From Chlorobiota bacterium (lineage in GTDB: Bacteria > Bacteroidota > Ignavibacteria > OLB7): a stretch of DNA of 64,000 nt. The notes under the pieces were generated by a model. That model saw only the letters and a list, made by a program, of their open reading frames with translations, was not told the origin of the DNA and ran no database searches. Position 1 is the stretch's first letter. The number at the start of each line of letters is the position of its first letter. Shown here piece by piece: positions 50,568 through 59,350 of this stretch. Made by a program: the position numbers and the translations under genes. Location of the stretch: assembly GCA_016788565.1 (NCBI GenBank), contig JAEUSP010000135.1:1-64000 (forward strand). Direction: 5' to 3'.

Positions 50568-51440
50568 TCATCTCTGTTTTGGAGAAACAGCAATCCGGTG
50601 ACGGCGGAATTTTTTCTTTTTCTTTCGATTGCCAGTGCGGCGATAACTCTGTTTCCGTTCGGTTTTTTTGGCCACGTTTTGCGTGGGGTTCTGGTTGGAG
50701 GTCTGTTGCTGGGGGGCTGTTGCTGCGGCCAGCTCAGTCCTTCCCTTCGTTCCCCCTTTTTTCGGCTTCTTCGCGGCGGCTGCGATTGCCGGTTGCTCCA
50801 CCAGCCGTGGCGACTCAATCGGCTGAAGCCCGATGACTGGATGAAGTGCCAGCCGATTTTCGGCCCTCCATTGTTCGTGGTTCAGGGCTTCGTACAATCC
50901 AACACCCGTCACGGCCACCAGCATCGGCAATCCCAGGCTATCGGCTGGCGGGCCAACGGTGGCGCGTATCCACTGGCGGGTTGCGCGGTAGGTGGCTGCG
51001 TGTGGTGTGGCCGCAATTTCGGGGCAGTCGGGGTCGGGGATTAATGCCGGCATCGCGCGGTTTGTTGCGGGGTCGCGCAGGTACAGCCGGAAATTGCCAT
51101 CGTTATCAAGGCGGTAGCCGCAGAGCAAAGCATCCACCGAGTAGATGTTCCGCTCGTACGGTTGGCGCGGCATAAACTCATCGGCCACCACCGTTGGCAG
51201 TTGGCCAAGATTCCCGATGCTGGTGAGCGTGGCACGGCTGAAGTTTATCATGGCCGTGTCGTCGTCGCTCAAAATTTTTTGCTCCCACCGTTCCCGCCCA
51301 CACTGCCGCACCACACTCCCACTTTGCTTGGCCGGTTGTGCCAACAGAAACTGCGCTGGCAGCAGTGCGATTGCCAACAGTGCGATTGCCAACAGCTCGA
51401 TTGCCAGCGGTTTCATTATGGCGTTCCACGTTGCTTGCAT
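50568..51440 (-). CDS. Secreted hypothetical protein with basic tail
   Basis: A 290-aa exported protein of unknown family. The ATG at 51440 is selected because an AGGAG sequence lies about eight bases before it. The signal peptide contains a 15-nt tandem repeat giving AIELLAIALLAIALL. The mature part includes paired cysteines (RQCGRERW and PDPDCPEI) and TYRATRQWIRATVGPP. The last 60 residues are very lysine/arginine-rich, with RKKKKKFRRHR. Basic C-terminal tails like this bind polyanions such as nucleic acids or polysaccharide, but this is not demonstrated. No operon partner is obvious. Confidence 0.75.
   Translation of the reverse strand: MQATWNAIMKPLAIELLAIALLAIALLPAQFLLAQPAKQSGSVVRQCGRERWEQKILSDDDTAMINFSRATLTSIGNLGQLPTVVADEFMPRQPYERNIYSVDALLCGYRLDNDGNFRLYLRDPATNRAMPALIPDPDCPEIAATPHAATYRATRQWIRATVGPPADSLGLPMLVAVTGVGLYEALNHEQWRAENRLALHPVIGLQPIESPRLVEQPAIAAAAKKPKKGGTKGRTELAAATAPQQQTSNQNPTQNVAKKTERKQSYRRTGNRKKKKKFRRHRIAVSPKQR
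51366..51410 (-). repeat. Three 15-bp tandem repeats in a signal-peptide coding region
   Basis: Units TGCGATTGCCAACAG occur twice, then a third variant CTCGATTGCCAGCGG. They are in frame and encode successive five-residue hydrophobic blocks of the signal peptide. Length variation here would alter signal-peptide hydrophobicity. Confidence 0.85.
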
Positions 51441-51582
51441 AAGCCCTCTCCTGCTACACCCGGTAGCGTTGGAATGTCCATCGGAATATCCATGAGGATA
51501 TCTGCGGGGCGGGGGAGAGAAATTACTCTTCCCAGTGATTCCCGCAAGCCTGGCGCAATCGGGCCTCACGGCTTGCTCGGAA

Positions 51583-51960
51583 TCACGACTGCTCGTGAAG
51601 CTCCTCGCGCACCAACATCAGGATTGCGGGATGCGGGACAATCACATACCGCTCCTCGTCGTACTCCACCTCAATCGCTTCGTTCCGCAGGAAAAGGGCG
51701 TAGTCACCTTCTTGGGCTTGCAGCGGCATGTACCGGAGCAAATCCCGTTGCGGTGCCCAGGGTTCATCATCGTTGTAGTTGGGATTGGGGATGGGGTATC
51801 CGGGCCCGACTTTGATGATATGGCCAGTTTGAATTTTTTCACGGTCGGCAACGCCGGGGGGAAGGAACAGCCCGTGTGGCGTGCGGTCGCTCTCGTTCTC
51901 CAAGCGAATCAACACACGATCCCCCACAACAAGGATTGTCCGTTCTTTGCGAATCATCAT
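51583..51960 (-). CDS. GroES-like co-chaperonin family protein
   Basis: A 125-aa Cpn10-fold protein. The N-terminal strand VVGDRVLIRLENESDRTPHGLFLPPGVADREK and GHIIKVGPG match the GroES core and mobile loop. An insertion of about 25 residues with PIPNPNYNDDEPWAPQRDLL precedes the GDYALFLRNEAIEVEY strand, and it continues YVIVPHPAILMLV. It is longer than classical GroES (about 97 aa) and no groL gene is adjacent, so it may be an alternative or specialised co-chaperonin. ATG 51960 begins MMIRKERT. Function is inferred by fold similarity. Confidence 0.82.
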   Translation of the reverse strand: MMIRKERTILVVGDRVLIRLENESDRTPHGLFLPPGVADREKIQTGHIIKVGPGYPIPNPNYNDDEPWAPQRDLLRYMPLQAQEGDYALFLRNEAIEVEYDEERYVIVPHPAILMLVREELHEQS

Positions 51961-52012
51961 GCGGCTGATACTGGGTTAAAAATTGGTAGAAATGTACTGG
52001 TCAATTTCGGAT

Positions 52013-52744
52013 TCAATTCCGGAACCGCCCGTGCCGCAGCAGCGACGCGCTGGCAAGCTCTATCCGTGTCAGCAGTGCCGTGCGGCGTTGGATGCGCCGT
52101 TTCAGCTCGTCCATTCGTGCGGTGATGTGGGCTGCATCGGCAAGGTAGCGCGCAAGGCGTAGCGGGGGGTGGTTCTGAAGCTCGGAAATCCGCTTGTGCC
52201 ATTCTTTCTCCTCGGCTTCCCCCAGCCGTTCGCGCCGCGCAATGGAAAGAAGCGGTTGCACCATCTCATGGAGTTCGGTTAATGTGCCCACATCCAGCCG
52301 CCCGTAGGCATCGCAGGCAAGGGTCAAGGTTTCCTGGTGGCGGCGGCGGCGGGTGGTGTCTTCAATCCCCACAATGGCTTCGGCGATATCGGCCAGCAAG
52401 CAGTAGCATTCCCGCTCCTGTTCGGCCTGGTAGCGGAACTCCTTTGCCGAACGGGTTGCCACCCGCAGTTCCTCCAATTCTTGATACTCGCGCGCGGCGG
52501 CCTCATGTGCGGCGTGCCGGATCAGCCGCTCCGTTTCTGGCACGATTGGCTGGCTTCCCGCAAACAATTGATTCAGCAAACGCACAAGATGCCCAGTGGC
52601 CACAATCTCCGCCCGAAGTGCCAGCAAATCGTACTCCAAATCCCCAAAGATTCGGTAGTACCGCCGCGCAATCTCCGGCCCCACAAACCGCACGGTTCGG
52701 GTGTAGATCAGTAAGGGATCGCAGAGTAGTGAGGCTAACGGCAT
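52013..52744 (-). CDS. Hypothetical helical protein
   Basis: A 243-aa protein without recognised domain. It is almost entirely helical and charged, with heptad-like stretches such as EEKEWHKRISELQ and MDELKRRIQRRTALLTRIEL. Predicted coiled-coil is likely, with no membrane segment. ATG 52744 follows TTATCTTGCCCC, similar to the short TANNTT-G-C boxes of other genes and only four or five bases away. Nothing in the neighbouring GroES-like or PH-like genes gives a firm function. Confidence 0.72.
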   Translation of the reverse strand: MPLASLLCDPLLIYTRTVRFVGPEIARRYYRIFGDLEYDLLALRAEIVATGHLVRLLNQLFAGSQPIVPETERLIRHAAHEAAAREYQELEELRVATRSAKEFRYQAEQERECYCLLADIAEAIVGIEDTTRRRRHQETLTLACDAYGRLDVGTLTELHEMVQPLLSIARRERLGEAEEKEWHKRISELQNHPPLRLARYLADAAHITARMDELKRRIQRRTALLTRIELASASLLRHGRFRN

Positions 52745-52854
52745 GGGGCAAGATAATGGGCAAAACAGAATGGCGAAAGCAAGCGGTGAACGAGAGCGGT
52801 GAACGTGGAAAAGCTGAAAGGCTGGTGCACGCCCGCAAGAGTGAAAAAATGGAG

Positions 52855-53325
52855 TTACTCACCCGTGGGCGAGGCGGCGCGCACAATCGTGCGAAGCGTT
52901 TCGAACTCCAGTTGGTCGTTGGTGATTTTGATGTTGGTGGGGCGTATCACCCCTTCCTTCCCCCGGTTGGAAAGGTGCAAGATCACATACGGCTGGCGGT
53001 TGCGAATGCGGCTTGGGGTCAGTGAAAACTCTTCTTCACGGAACTCGGTTACGTCATCCCACCGAAGCTCGCGCCCGCGCTGAAAGATGTTTTTGTACCG
53101 AACGCCATCGTTATCCACCTGCACCCAATGAACCCCGCTGAGTTGCCACACAGAAATGAGAAACACGCCAATCCAGAAGGAGAGCGGGCCGATGGCAAGC
53201 CCCGGGGCAATAGGGGTGATGACAATCCCAAAAACGGAAAACAGCAACGTCACCCCCCAGATGACCAGCAGGGTCTTCTTCGGCGGAAAGATGCGCGGTT
53301 CCTCAAGGACGGATAAACGCGGCAT
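52855..53325 (-). CDS. Two-helix membrane protein with PH-like domain
   Basis: A 156-aa protein. Two adjacent membrane helices (about 19-39 and 43-63) are followed by a beta-rich soluble domain (VQVDNDGVRYKNIF, LRWDDVTEFREEEFSL, PYVILHL). The layout matches bacterial PH-like membrane proteins of unknown function. ATG 53325 begins MPRLSVLEEPRIF. No motif allows a biochemical function. There is no clear operon link: it is 110 bp from the preceding gene. Confidence 0.75.
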   Translation of the reverse strand: MPRLSVLEEPRIFPPKKTLLVIWGVTLLFSVFGIVITPIAPGLAIGPLSFWIGVFLISVWQLSGVHWVQVDNDGVRYKNIFQRGRELRWDDVTEFREEEFSLTPSRIRNRQPYVILHLSNRGKEGVIRPTNIKITNDQLEFETLRTIVRAASPTGE

Positions 53326-53492
53326 AACTGAGTTAGTGCGGTTGCTTTGATTGGTGTTCGGTTGCCACTCTGGTGTTCACCGTGCGGCAGGTTCGGCGGA
53401 TGCAAGCCAATGGTTGCAAATCCCCCGGCGAAAATAACAGCCTTGCGAATCAATCCAATCGGTTTGTTGGCTTGGTTGGTTCCAGAAAGAAG

Positions 53493-53960
53493 TTAGCGGC
53501 CACGTTGGCCGATTCCCGCTTGCACAAGGATTCGCACATGCTCCGGCATCGGCAACCCGGCAAGCTCCGATTCCGAAAAGTAGCGCGCTTCGGTGATCTC
53601 CTCGCCATCGGGCCGAATCTGGCCCGCAACAACGCGGCAGCGATACGCCACAGCCAGATAGACGGTGCGGTCTCCATTCGGATACTCCACCAGAAACTCC
53701 GGCCCGCTGAACACCCCAAGTAACTGCTCAACCTCCACCGTCAATCCGGTCTCTTCGTGAACTTCGCGGATCACCGCTTCTTCCGGTGTTTCAAAGGGGT
53801 CAATCGCTCCGCCAATCGTTCCCCACACCTGCCGGTCAGTGTGGAACGCCAGCAAAATTTCTCCCGCTGTGTTGGTGATAATCGCGCTCACCGAAGGAAC
53901 CAGCAGCAACCGGTTCCCAACACGTTCACGAAGCGATTGCAAGTAGGGGGATATGGGCAT
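53493..53960 (-). CDS. Nudix hydrolase
   Basis: A 155-aa Nudix enzyme. The box GGAIDPFETPEEAVIREVHE continuing into ETGL has all catalytic glutamates. The N-terminus LLLVPSVSAIITNTAGEILLAF forms the first strands, and the chain ends VQAGIGQRGR. ATG 53960 is selected because the sequence upstream is low-complexity GAAGAGTGAA repeat and not coding. The substrate is unknown; family members degrade nucleotide sugars, ADP-ribose or oxidised nucleotides. It differs from the enzyme at 9648. Confidence 0.9.
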   Translation of the reverse strand: MPISPYLQSLRERVGNRLLLVPSVSAIITNTAGEILLAFHTDRQVWGTIGGAIDPFETPEEAVIREVHEETGLTVEVEQLLGVFSGPEFLVEYPNGDRTVYLAVAYRCRVVAGQIRPDGEEITEARYFSESELAGLPMPEHVRILVQAGIGQRGR

Positions 53961-54253
53961 GGGAATGTTGAAGAGTGAAGAGTGAAGAGTGAAGAGTGAA
54001 GAGTGAAGAGTGAAGAGTGAAAAGTGAAAGAGAAAGAGAAAGAGCCGGTAGACTTCCTCTGCATCTTTTTCCCCCCAGAATTGGGGGGACGCGAAGCTCG
54101 CCAGAGCGAAGCAGGGGGGCGAGAAATGTCGAATGCCAAATGTCGAATTGGTTCTTGCCACTGACCACTGACCAGCGATGAGAACGGTCGAATGTCGAAT
54201 GCCAAATGGATTCTTGCCACTGACCACTGACCACTGACCAGCAATGAGCAATG
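53961..54253. repeat. Composite tandem-repeat region
   Basis: It contains about five copies of the decamer GAAGAGTGAA (53967-54025). Then comes a block shared with 24160-24200 (GCGAAGCTCGCCAGAGCG and AGCAGGGGGGCG). It is followed by two copies of a composite of GTCGAATGCCAAATG and TTCTTGCCACTGACCACTGACC (54121-54250). Three repeat families are here joined in one 290-bp interval between two minus-strand genes. No gene was found. Confidence 0.92.
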
Positions 54254-54294
54254 TCGAATCGAACTTGGCAGCACCGTGCAGTGGACGCGACGCG

Positions 54295-54873
54295 CTACGT
54301 CTCATCCTCGGTAAGCCATTGCTCGTGGATGGGGGAGCGGTAGTCGGCCATCTGCTCCAGAAGGTCGTTCAGGTGGGGCGACACCATCAGCAGTGCGCGA
54401 TGTTCCCCCCGCAGAAAGCCTTGCGCAACGGCGGAGTCCAGAAATTGCAGGAAGCCATCGAAGTAGCCGTCAACGTTCAGCACGGCGCACGGTTTGTGGT
54501 GGATTCCAAGCTGCGCCCAGGTGAGGATTTCGCAAAGCTCATCCAGCGTTCCAAAGCCCCCGGGAAGCGCGATAAATCCATCGGCAAGGGTGGCCATCAG
54601 CGACTTCCGCTCGTGCATCGTGTGAACAATCCGAAGGTCGCTGATGCCGGTGTGGCCTAACTCCTTCACGAACAGCGATTGTGGAATCACCCCAAGAACT
54701 TCGCCGCCCCCCGCCAGCACCGCATCGGCCAGTTCCCCCATCAGCCCAACGTTTCCGCCGCCATACACCAGCCCGATTCCCCGCGCCGCAAGCTGTTGGC
54801 CAAGATTGCGCGCAGCATCGGCGTAGCGGGAATGATAACCGTGGCTTGAGCCACAAAACACACAAATACGCAT
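54295..54873 (-). CDS. LOG family protein (cytokinin-activating-like phosphoribohydrolase)
   Basis: A 192-aa Rossmann-like protein of the LOG/TIGR00730 family. The motifs GGGNVGLMG, the HERK sequence at 87-90 and the hallmark PGGFGTLDE at 104-112 are intact. Plant LOG enzymes and bacterial homologues cleave ribose 5-phosphate from nucleotide-like substrates, and this is the likely reaction. ATG 54873 starts at MRICVFCGSS, the usual N-terminus. The in vivo substrate in bacteria is uncertain. Confidence 0.93.
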   Translation of the reverse strand: MRICVFCGSSHGYHSRYADAARNLGQQLAARGIGLVYGGGNVGLMGELADAVLAGGGEVLGVIPQSLFVKELGHTGISDLRIVHTMHERKSLMATLADGFIALPGGFGTLDELCEILTWAQLGIHHKPCAVLNVDGYFDGFLQFLDSAVAQGFLRGEHRALLMVSPHLNDLLEQMADYRSPIHEQWLTEDET

Positions 54874-55069
54874 GGTTGTTGGGAATCGGGAATGTGAGGT
54901 TTTGGGAATTGGTTGATTGAGACTGCTTCACAAAATACGATGCCATCTATTCCGCCCGATACGCCAACCTTAATTTGCCTGCCGGGTGCGCTGCCAGAAA
55001 CTGTCACGTTCTACGTTGCCATCTTTCCGTTATTTCTTCCACCGAGTGCTTCATCCAAGATTTGCCAGC

Positions 55070-57571
55070 GTGACTTCTTCGCTTCCCATCCAGCCGATTC
55101 TTCCCGAACTCTGTGCTGCGTTGCACCGCCACAACAATCTGGTGTTGCAAGCGCCCCCGGGTGCGGGAAAAACCACCTGCGTGCCGCTGGCACTGTTGCG
55201 GCAAGAATGGCTGCAAGGTAAAAACATCATCATGCTGGAGCCGCGCCGCATTGCTGCTCGCACCGCCGCGCGCCGCATGGCCGCAATGCTTGGCCAAAGC
55301 GTTGGGCACACCGTTGGCTACCGCACCCGAACCGACACCGCCGTTGGCCCAACAACGCGGGTTCAGGTTGTCACCGAAGGGGTGCTGGCGCGGATGTTGC
55401 AATCGGACCCAGCACTGGAGGCGTTCGGCGTTGTGATCTTCGATGAATTTCACGAGCGGAGCGTCCATGCCGATTTGGGGCTTGCGCTGGCGTTGCAATC
55501 GCAAAGCCTTCTGCGCCCCGATCTCCGCATCTTGGTGATGTCGGCAACACTGGATGGCCAAGCGGTGGCGCGGCTGCTTGGCGATGCCCCAATCATCACC
55601 AGCGAAGGACGCAGTTTTGCGGTGGAGACAATCCACCTGGAAAAACGTGCCGAACAACGGCTGGAGCAGACGGTGGCCGCAACCGTTGTTCGGGCCTTGC
55701 GCCATGCCGAGGGGGACCTGCTTGTGTTCCTTCCTGGGGTTGCCGAAATCCGGCGGGTGGAAAGTGTGCTGAGCCAGAGTAACCTTCCCGGCAACGTTTT
55801 GATTGCTCCGCTGCATGGCAATCTTCCGCAGGAGTTGCAGGATCGCGCAATCCAACCGGCCCCGGCTGGCAAACGGAAAGTTGTGCTCTCCACCTCCATT
55901 GCCGAAACCAGCCTGACGATTGAAGGAGTGCGGGGGGTGATTGATAGTGGGCTGATGCGTGTCCCGCGATTTTCCCCCCGCAACGGGATGTCGCGGCTGG
56001 AAACAATCGCCGTAACCCGCGCCGCCGCCGACCAACGGCGCGGGCGCGCCGGGCGCGTTGCCGAAGGCCGCTGCTACCGGCTGTGGACCCTTGCCGATGA
56101 TGCTGCGCTGATCCCCCATTCCCCTCCCGAAATCCTTGATGCCGACCTTCTTCCGTTGGCGTTGGAGCTTGCCGAGTGGGGCGTTCACAATCCGGCGGAA
56201 CTTCGTTGGATAGATGCTCCGCCGGCGGCAGCATTTGCCCAAGCGCGCCAACTGCTGGCCGATCTTGGCGCGCTGCACGGGGGGAACATCACCCCGCACG
56301 GCAAGCAGATGGCGCGGCTGCCGCTGCACCCCCGTTTGGCCCACATGGTGCTGAAAGGGATGGAGCTTGCCGAGGGCGCGACGGCCTGCTTGTTGGCGGT
56401 GTTGCTGTCGGAGCGTGACGTGCTGCGGGGCGATGATGCCACGGCTCACGATGCCGACCTTCGGTTGCGGGTGGAAGCTCTGCAGGGGGATTTCGGGGCT
56501 GGGCGAATTGGCCGCAACGTGCAATCCACCATCCGCACGGCAACGCAACGCCTGCGCCGCCAGCTTGGGCTGGCCGATGAATCGGTGAACGTGGATGCTT
56601 GTGGCCTGTTGCTCAGTTTTGCCTTCCCCGACCGAATCGGAATGCGGCGCGCCGGAACCGAAGGGCGTTTCCTGCTTCGCAACGGCAACGGCGCAAGGCT
56701 GGACCCACACCAGACGCTGGCACGCGCCGATTTTCTTGTTGCCACCCAGCTGGATGGTGAGCGGGCCGAAAGCCGAATCTTCCTTGCCGCACCGGTCACG
56801 ATGGAGGAAATCGAGGAGCACCACGCGGAGCAAATTGAAGAGGAAGAGGTAGTGGAATGGGAGGCCAGCACTGAATCCGTTCGGGCCGTAGCAAGAAGGC
56901 GGTTGGGGGGGATCACGCTTCGCCAGCAACCGATCCCGAACCCATCGCCCCAGCAGATTGCGCTGGCGTTGGCCGATGCCGTTGCCGCCCAGGAACTGCG
57001 CCCGCTTCCGTGGTCCGGCGGGGCGCGACGGTTGCAGCAGCGATTGCTGTTTTTGCGCCAACTGGACCCCTCCATTCCTGATGTTTCCGATGCTGCGTTG
57101 CGGCTGTCGGTTCGCGGGTGGCTGGTTCCGCATCTGCAGGGATTGCGGCGGCAGAGTGAGTTGGGGAAACTGAATTTGGAGGCGATACTGAGCAGCGTTA
57201 TTCCGTGGGAACTTCAGCGGCGGCTGGATTCCGAGGCCCCAACCCACATCACCGTCCCAAGCGGTTCGCGCATCCCAATTGATTACTCCAACCCGGACGA
57301 CCCGGTGTTGGCGGTGCGATTGCAGGAGATGTTCGGTTGCGCCGAAACGCCGCGCATTGCCGGGGGAAGGATACCACTCACGTTGCATCTACTCTCCCCG
57401 GCGGGACGGCCAGTGCAGGTCACGCGGGACCTTGCGGGATTTTGGCGGGGCAGCTACTTCGATGTCCGCCGCGACCTGCGTGGCCGCTACCCCAAACATC
57501 ACTGGCCCGAAGACCCGATGCAAGCCCAGCCAACCAACAGAGCAAAACGAAGAGTGAAGAGTGAAGAGTGA
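55070..57571 (+). CDS. hrpB: ATP-dependent RNA helicase HrpB
   Basis: An 833-aa DEAH-type helicase. GTG 55070 is chosen since SLPIQPILPEL is the conserved N-terminus. A GATTTGCCAGC sequence just before it is a variant of the -7 box seen at other genes. Walker A PPGAGKTT is near 30-37, the DEFHER motif near 124-129, SATLDG follows, and the motif VI RRGRAGRVAEG is intact. A HA2/OB region and an HrpB-specific C-terminal domain reach RYPKHHWPEDP. The last residues RVKSEE are derived from a GAAGAGTGAA repeat that supplies the TGA stop. Its RNA substrate in bacteria is poorly known. Confidence 0.95.
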   Translation: MTSSLPIQPILPELCAALHRHNNLVLQAPPGAGKTTCVPLALLRQEWLQGKNIIMLEPRRIAARTAARRMAAMLGQSVGHTVGYRTRTDTAVGPTTRVQVVTEGVLARMLQSDPALEAFGVVIFDEFHERSVHADLGLALALQSQSLLRPDLRILVMSATLDGQAVARLLGDAPIITSEGRSFAVETIHLEKRAEQRLEQTVAATVVRALRHAEGDLLVFLPGVAEIRRVESVLSQSNLPGNVLIAPLHGNLPQELQDRAIQPAPAGKRKVVLSTSIAETSLTIEGVRGVIDSGLMRVPRFSPRNGMSRLETIAVTRAAADQRRGRAGRVAEGRCYRLWTLADDAALIPHSPPEILDADLLPLALELAEWGVHNPAELRWIDAPPAAAFAQARQLLADLGALHGGNITPHGKQMARLPLHPRLAHMVLKGMELAEGATACLLAVLLSERDVLRGDDATAHDADLRLRVEALQGDFGAGRIGRNVQSTIRTATQRLRRQLGLADESVNVDACGLLLSFAFPDRIGMRRAGTEGRFLLRNGNGARLDPHQTLARADFLVATQLDGERAESRIFLAAPVTMEEIEEHHAEQIEEEEVVEWEASTESVRAVARRRLGGITLRQQPIPNPSPQQIALALADAVAAQELRPLPWSGGARRLQQRLLFLRQLDPSIPDVSDAALRLSVRGWLVPHLQGLRRQSELGKLNLEAILSSVIPWELQRRLDSEAPTHITVPSGSRIPIDYSNPDDPVLAVRLQEMFGCAETPRIAGGRIPLTLHLLSPAGRPVQVTRDLAGFWRGSYFDVRRDLRGRYPKHHWPEDPMQAQPTNRAKRRVKSEE

Positions 57572-57722
57572 AGAGTGAAGAGTGAAGAGTGAAAGAACCG
57601 GTAGCCTTCGTCTGCATTTGAGTTCTTGCCACTGACCACTGACCACTGACCACTGACCACTGACCACTAACCACTGACTACTGACCACTGACCACTGACC
57701 ACTAACCACTGACCACTGACCA
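57550..57722. repeat. Decamer repeats after hrpB
   Basis: Starting in the last codons of hrpB, GAAGAGTGAA units (57550-57590) lead to a spacer with GAGTTCTTGCCACTGACC. Tandem CCACTGACCA/CCACTAACCA decamers then run to 57722. The order resembles the 53961-54253 interval. The final bases lead into a promoter box at 57756. Confidence 0.92.
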
Positions 57723-57755
57723 ACAACCCCAAACAATTTGTCCCCGATTGTCTGT

Positions 57756-57764
57756 TACCTTTGC
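57756..57764 (+). promoter_or_regulatory. Putative promoter -7 element (TACCTTTGC)
   Basis: TACCTTTGC matches TANNTTTG exactly. A TTTG at 57737-57740 lies 15 bp before it, shorter than the usual -33 spacing. It precedes the barrel protein at 57857 by about 95 bp. Confidence 0.45.
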
Positions 57765-57856
57765 GCGTTCATTGCTTTGGTGTATCACTATCGTGGGTAG
57801 TTGGGTTATTGTGGTACTTCCCGGTTCTGCATCGGTAACTTCTTCAAATGCTTTGT

Positions 57857-58663
57857 ATGAAACACCTCTCATGTTTGCTGGCGGTTCTGCTTCTGTCCTA
57901 CTCTGCAGCTGCCCAGGATACTCAATCTCCTGCGGTGGCCGATTCCGCAACCATTGTTCCGATGGATACCGTGATCTTTGGCAGCAAGCTGACGGCGATT
58001 GCTGGCGGGGCGTTTCCCGTTGGGGAGTATGCCGAAACAACCGGTGGCCACCCAGGGTTTGCCACAACCGGATTTTTGGCTGGGATAGAGTACACCGTTC
58101 ATGCCGATTCGCTTGCGCTGCTGGTCTCGCCCGGGTGGATTTCCACACTGCTGGTTTCGGTGAACGGCTCGGATCAATCAGGGGTGCAGGATGCGTTGTT
58201 GCAGGAGTTCAATATCCCCCCCGAAGCCAACGCCACGGTGGAGGCTGGCTCGTGGATTACCGCATCGGTGATGACTGGGTTCGAGGGGACTTACCAACTT
58301 GCCCGCAACTGGAGCCTGGGGTTGCAATCGCAATTTGGGTTTGTGGTGGGAAGCAGTTCGTTGGTGAAGTTAGCTTCGGAGCGTGGCGCAATCACGCAGA
58401 ACTCCTCCATCGCGGCGGCCCCGTGCTTCTCGGCTGGGATTGCGGCAACGATGTTGAACCAGTTCACGCTTGGGATCCGCTACCACAGCGCAACCATCAC
58501 CTACGACATCCGCACCATCAACCCGGATGGAACCAGCAATGCCGTGTACTACGGCCAACCTTCCAACCTCCTCTCGCTCTATCTGGGCTATACCTTCGCC
58601 ACCTTCCGCCACCAATCGGTGCGGTTTGCGGAGGAGAGTGCCGGGGAGCAAAATCTTGAGTGA
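57857..58663 (+). CDS. Secreted outer-membrane barrel-like protein
   Basis: A 268-aa protein. The signal peptide is MKHLSCLLAVLLLSYSAAAQ, and an ATG nine bases upstream at 57848 is an alternative start. The mature protein has alternating strands typical of beta-barrel porin-like proteins (GVFxG-like spacing, LALLVSPGWISTLL, LGLQSQFGFVVGSSS, LYLGYTFATFRH). No specific family is recognised. A nucleosidase gene starts 75 bp downstream. Its function is likely structural or transport-related in the outer membrane. Confidence 0.72.
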   Translation: MKHLSCLLAVLLLSYSAAAQDTQSPAVADSATIVPMDTVIFGSKLTAIAGGAFPVGEYAETTGGHPGFATTGFLAGIEYTVHADSLALLVSPGWISTLLVSVNGSDQSGVQDALLQEFNIPPEANATVEAGSWITASVMTGFEGTYQLARNWSLGLQSQFGFVVGSSSLVKLASERGAITQNSSIAAAPCFSAGIAATMLNQFTLGIRYHSATITYDIRTINPDGTSNAVYYGQPSNLLSLYLGYTFATFRHQSVRFAEESAGEQNLE

Positions 58664-58737
58664 GGCCACCGAACCACAAAGCCGCACGCACACCTTTCTC
58701 TCCCAAGCCTACTCACCAACAAACCAACCGCCAGCCA

Positions 58738-59334
58738 ATGTCCCGCCTTCTGCTATTTTCGTCCGGCCTTGAACGCGACGCAGCTTTTCCGAATGGAGTT
58801 CCTGATTCGCTCTGGAGCGATGTTGCCGGCGTTGGGCTGGCCGACGCAGCCGCCGGAACGTCACGGATTGTGGCGCGCCACACGCCAAGCTCCATCTTGT
58901 TCGTCGGAACGTGCGGCGCGTATCCGGCAAGCGGTTTCCAGATTGGCCAGTTGGTGCTTGCCCGCGCCGTCCGGCTTGGCGCGGGGGATGTTGCCGCCGG
59001 GGCAATGCGAATCCCAGGATTGATGCCCCAGCCAATTTTTACCGATGCCGATTTGACCGATCAACTCCGCCGCCAACTATCAACGCCGCCAGCCGATGCC
59101 GAAGTGATCTGCACGCTGGGGATCACCGAATCGGAATCGCTGGCGCGGCAGCTGGAGTCGGGCGTGCCACATCGCGTGGAAAATCTTGAAGCCTATCCCG
59201 TGCTTCGCGCTGCCAACGGTATCCCCACAGCGATTCTGCTTGGCATTACCAACATCGTTGGGCCAAACGGCGGAAGGGAGTGGAAGGAAAATTTTCGCGC
59301 GGTGATGCAGGCCGCTGTCCACGCAATTCTTTGA
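58738..59334 (+). CDS. Nucleoside phosphorylase/nucleosidase superfamily protein
   Basis: A 198-aa protein of the purine nucleoside phosphorylase/MTA nucleosidase fold. It has the glycine-rich FVGTCGAYPAS region, the catalytic-type E148-N-L-E151 (VENLEA) and a late ITNIVGPNG where MqnB and MTAN carry a (S/D)N-type motif. Futalosine hydrolase (MqnB) of the alternative menaquinone route is a candidate, since a radical SAM enzyme follows, but the motif is not decisive. ATG 58738 opens the conserved N-terminus. The next gene begins 16 bp downstream, suggesting joint expression. Confidence 0.75.
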   Translation: MSRLLLFSSGLERDAAFPNGVPDSLWSDVAGVGLADAAAGTSRIVARHTPSSILFVGTCGAYPASGFQIGQLVLARAVRLGAGDVAAGAMRIPGLMPQPIFTDADLTDQLRRQLSTPPADAEVICTLGITESESLARQLESGVPHRVENLEAYPVLRAANGIPTAILLGITNIVGPNGGREWKENFRAVMQAAVHAIL

Positions 59335-59350
59335 ATCGAAAACTCTACGT

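Noticed and set aside
55004-57388. Long open frame (794 codons) on the minus strand across hrpB
   Set aside because: The plus strand encodes complete HrpB motifs. The opposite frame is low-information, rich in Q, G and H, as expected of a high-GC shadow.
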